Assembly: GCF_021530565.1 (NCBI RefSeq)
Contig: NZ_JAKGBI010000006.1
Location: 1 to 64,000, forward strand
DNA: 64,000 nucleotides
From: Pseudoalteromonas sp. SMS1
Lineage (GTDB): Bacteria; Pseudomonadota; Gammaproteobacteria; Enterobacterales; Alteromonadaceae
Direction: 5' to 3'
Shown: positions 62,064 through 64,000 of the stretch, piece after piece
How the letters are laid out: every line of letters begins with the position of its first letter
Position numbering within the stretch: the first letter of the stretch is position 1
The notes under the pieces: generated by a model
The model's input: only the letters and a program-made list of their open reading frames with translations
Database searches by the model: none
Told to the model about the DNA's origin: nothing
Program-made: the position numbers and the translations under genes

Positions 62064-63290
62064 TTATTCTGCGCTGTTTTTTACCAGTCGAGCGCCATAA
62101 AATCCATCAAAATTAGAACTAATACCTGGTAATAAGTTCAACTCTTGCTCCAGTGACCAGTTCGGATTATTTACCAAAAATTGTTTTACTTGCTGCTCAT
62201 TTTCCGAGGGAAAGATTGAGCAAGTTGCATAGACTAGCTTGCCGCCTACGCGGCACATTTGACTATAGCGCTGCAAAATATCTTGTTGCAATGAGATCAA
62301 GTCACATACACTTTGCTCATCCAAATGCCACTTTGCATCTGGATTGCGACGTAACACCCCAGTACCAGAGCAAGGAACATCCAGCAACACCCTGTCAAAC
62401 TTCTCTTTTTGACGTTTTATGGTCTTACTACTTTGTATTACGCGGGTTTCAATAACATGAGCCCCCGCCCTTTTGGCACGTTTTTTCAAGGTGTCCAATT
62501 TGTGTTGGTGGATATCCAAAGACAATACCCTGCCTTTATTTTTGAGCTGTGCTGCAATATGCAGGCTCTTGCCACCCGCCCCAGCGCACGCATCCACTAC
62601 TTTCATACCTGGCGCCAATTCCAATAATGGCACAATCTGTTGGGAGCCAGCATCTTGCATCTCAAATAACCCATCTTGAAAAGCATCGGTACGAAATAAA
62701 TAGCCCATTTGCTTTACTTCAAGCGCATCCGATAGTGCATCAACTGGCGACGTTGTAATATTTTGCTTGGACAGTGTTTTGGCGACAGCTTCTCTGTCGG
62801 CTTTTAGCCCATTCACACGAATAAAGTTATCAGCACATTGATTAAGTGCCTGCGCTACCACAGGCCAATTTTCACTCAGCTCTCGCTGCGCACGGGCATG
62901 TAACCACAGAGGCATGCTCAATTGAATATCCGTTGGGGCATCATCCAGCGCCGCTTTTAAATCTGTTGTATTGAGCGATTCTAATTCTGGATAATCCGGT
63001 ACTTGCCCTTTCTGTAAGCATGTATAGGCTCCCCACAACGCCCAAACATCGTCTCGCGTGCAATCTTGGAGTGTATCTACATCTTCTTGGTGACCAGTTA
63101 CCCACATGAGCATTCTGCTAAAGCGGATCATATTGTAGAGAGTTGTAACAAAATATGCTCTTTGTTCCAATGTCCAACTGCCGTTTGCAGCCAGATGTTG
63201 TTGAATTACTTTATCTGCATAATGCTCTAAAGTAGCGGCCTGTAAGAATGCATTATGCAAGCAATCTAACAATTGACGGGTCACTGTCAC
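62064..63290 (-). CDS. RsmB/NOP-family rRNA (cytosine-C5) methyltransferase
   Basis: A 408-residue SAM-dependent RNA methyltransferase. Motif I reads VVDACAGAGGKSLH; the two catalytic cysteines are in LLDVPCSGTGVLRRNP and VYATCSIFPSENEQQV. The N-terminal 130 residues form an NusB/RsmB-like helical domain. The enzyme probably methylates C5 of a cytosine in rRNA; whether it equals RsmB, RsmF or a third paralogue is not resolved from this sequence. The start at 63290 is the first ATG of the open frame. Confidence 0.92.
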   Translation of the reverse strand: MTVTRQLLDCLHNAFLQAATLEHYADKVIQQHLAANGSWTLEQRAYFVTTLYNMIRFSRMLMWVTGHQEDVDTLQDCTRDDVWALWGAYTCLQKGQVPDYPELESLNTTDLKAALDDAPTDIQLSMPLWLHARAQRELSENWPVVAQALNQCADNFIRVNGLKADREAVAKTLSKQNITTSPVDALSDALEVKQMGYLFRTDAFQDGLFEMQDAGSQQIVPLLELAPGMKVVDACAGAGGKSLHIAAQLKNKGRVLSLDIHQHKLDTLKKRAKRAGAHVIETRVIQSSKTIKRQKEKFDRVLLDVPCSGTGVLRRNPDAKWHLDEQSVCDLISLQQDILQRYSQMCRVGGKLVYATCSIFPSENEQQVKQFLVNNPNWSLEQELNLLPGISSNFDGFYGARLVKNSAE

Positions 63291-63599
63291 AGCGGTTCTC
63301 TCTTTACAAATTTAAGGCGAGAATTGTAGCGCTTTTCAATATCTGACTCCACTTAATGCCACACTTTTGACTAGATTAAATCACAAAAACTTACATCCTC
63401 CACATTGAGCATATTCTCTTCCTCCCATAGCATGGTTGAAATAATACAAAGATAAGTTAAGTAAGCTTCGCGCTGGGGTAAGTCATTAGGTCACTCTAGG
63501 CAGCTCGCTTTACAGGCTTCGCGCCCAAATAAATGACGAAATAGCGAAACGTGAGGCTTATATTAATTTCAAATCAACAGGATTTTGAGGAGCAGACCC
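63291..63599. other. Non-coding region between divergent genes
   Basis: 309 bp between the methyltransferase gene (minus) and the secreted-protein gene (plus). No specific element stands out apart from the GAGGAG ribosome site at 63587-63592. Confidence 0.45.
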
Positions 63600-64000
63600 A
63601 TGAAATCAAAATTGCTATTTTCACTCAGCCTTATTATCGCTGCACAACTACAAGCTTCGCCTATGTCGCTAAAGTTGAAAACCAAAAGCCCGTTACAGCT
63701 TACCGATTCTCCCATTGTGTTTGCACTGAATAAAGATACCAAGCAATTAGAGCGCATTGATTTAAGCAATGGACAATCTTCGCTGATCCAAGCTTCAGAA
63801 CAGTCAAAAGGGTTTCATTTTGGCCATGTTGTTAACCATCAAGATGTACAAGCTTTTATCATTGACGACAAAGGGGTTTACCTTGCAACACACAACAACA
63901 CGACGCGTGTAGTTGAGTCAGATAGCCTCCTGACTCGATTACAAGTAGATGATTTTAAGAAAATTGACTTTGTACTAGACGTAAATAATGATGGTCTCAG
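63600..64000 (+). CDS. Secreted FG-GAP/VCBS-like protein, 3' part outside window
   Basis: An open frame from the ATG 63600 to the right edge, 133 residues visible, preceded by a good GAGGAG ribosome site. It begins with a signal peptide (KSKLLFSLSLIIAAQL, cleavage near QAS). The visible part is beta-rich, and the last residues DVNNDGLS have the calcium-loop pattern DxNxDG of FG-GAP/VCBS repeats, which suggests a beta-propeller protein. No function can be assigned from the fragment. Confidence 0.75.
   Translation, partial: MKSKLLFSLSLIIAAQLQASPMSLKLKTKSPLQLTDSPIVFALNKDTKQLERIDLSNGQSSLIQASEQSKGFHFGHVVNHQDVQAFIIDDKGVYLATHNNTTRVVESDSLLTRLQVDDFKKIDFVLDVNNDGL

Noticed and set aside
1..64000. CRISPR array, tRNA or rRNA genes, complete insertion sequences
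   Set aside because: No regularly spaced repeats, no cloverleaf-like segments and no transposase frames with terminal inverted repeats were seen by eye; a tool search (tRNAscan-SE, ISfinder) could not be run.

Overview
The window looks like a chromosomal segment of a marine gammaproteobacterium, most probably Pseudoalteromonas or a close relative. This rests on the AT-rich sequence, the deoD-deoB / udk-nupC arrangement, a DUF2999 protein, a large TonB receptor, a GlyGly-CTERM-type secreted protease and a bufferin operon. No rRNA, tRNA, CRISPR array or intact insertion sequence was seen.

Region 1 (1-28624, all minus strand) is a nonribosomal lipopeptide assembly line that runs off the left edge. 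In transcription order it encodes a VOC-fold protein, a fatty acyl-AMP ligase with its own carrier domain, NRPS1 (C-A-T), a cyclic-peptide-type ABC exporter, NRPS2 (C-A-T-C-A-T-C plus a defective carrier), NRPS3 (A-T, no condensation domain), NRPS4 (C-A-T), a PaaK/CoF-synthetase-like ligase, a SufS-like PLP enzyme, a SyrP-like Fe(II)/2-oxoglutarate oxygenase and NRPS5 (C-A-T and further domains outside the window). All five NRPS proteins start with a TubC-type docking domain. Specificity codes read by eye are GVLHLGLVV (NRPS1, no Asp235), DIESIGSVT (NRPS2 A1 and NRPS4, lysine-like), DVWHFSLID (NRPS2 A2, serine), DAKNISAVN (NRPS3, unclear) and DALLLGGTF (NRPS5, valine-like). The likely product is an acylated peptide with two basic residues, a serine and an aliphatic residue, tailored by hydroxylation and possibly sulfur chemistry. 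No product name is claimed.

Region 2 (28625-41700) holds the probable flank of the cluster: a 1.2 kb non-coding stretch, a Tat-exported intradiol dioxygenase with a small membrane protein, a MacAB-like tripartite efflux set, a divergent two-component system, a type II thioesterase and an orphan ParB-like protein. A nearly identical 24-bp element with a direct-repeat core lies upstream of the efflux operon/response regulator and again upstream of the thioesterase.

Region 3 (42200-46550) contains a small secreted protein, a GNAT acetyltransferase and a bufferin (metal-binding RiPP) operon. The bufferin precursor is a predicted lipoprotein with two copies of the six-cysteine unit. It is followed by the MNIO enzyme BufB (TTG start with an eight-C tract just behind it), BufC and an unknown small membrane-anchored protein.

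Region 4 (46600-64000) is mostly housekeeping and surface genes: a lipoprotein and a secreted zinc metalloprotease, a periplasmic solute-binding protein, an NTF2-like protein, ferredoxin-NADP reductase, a TPR protein, the divergent nucleoside salvage loci deoD/deoB and udk/nupC with paired operator-like palindromes between them, a TonB-dependent receptor, a DUF2999 protein, an RsmB/NOP-type rRNA methyltransferase and the start of a secreted FG-GAP-like protein cut by the right edge.
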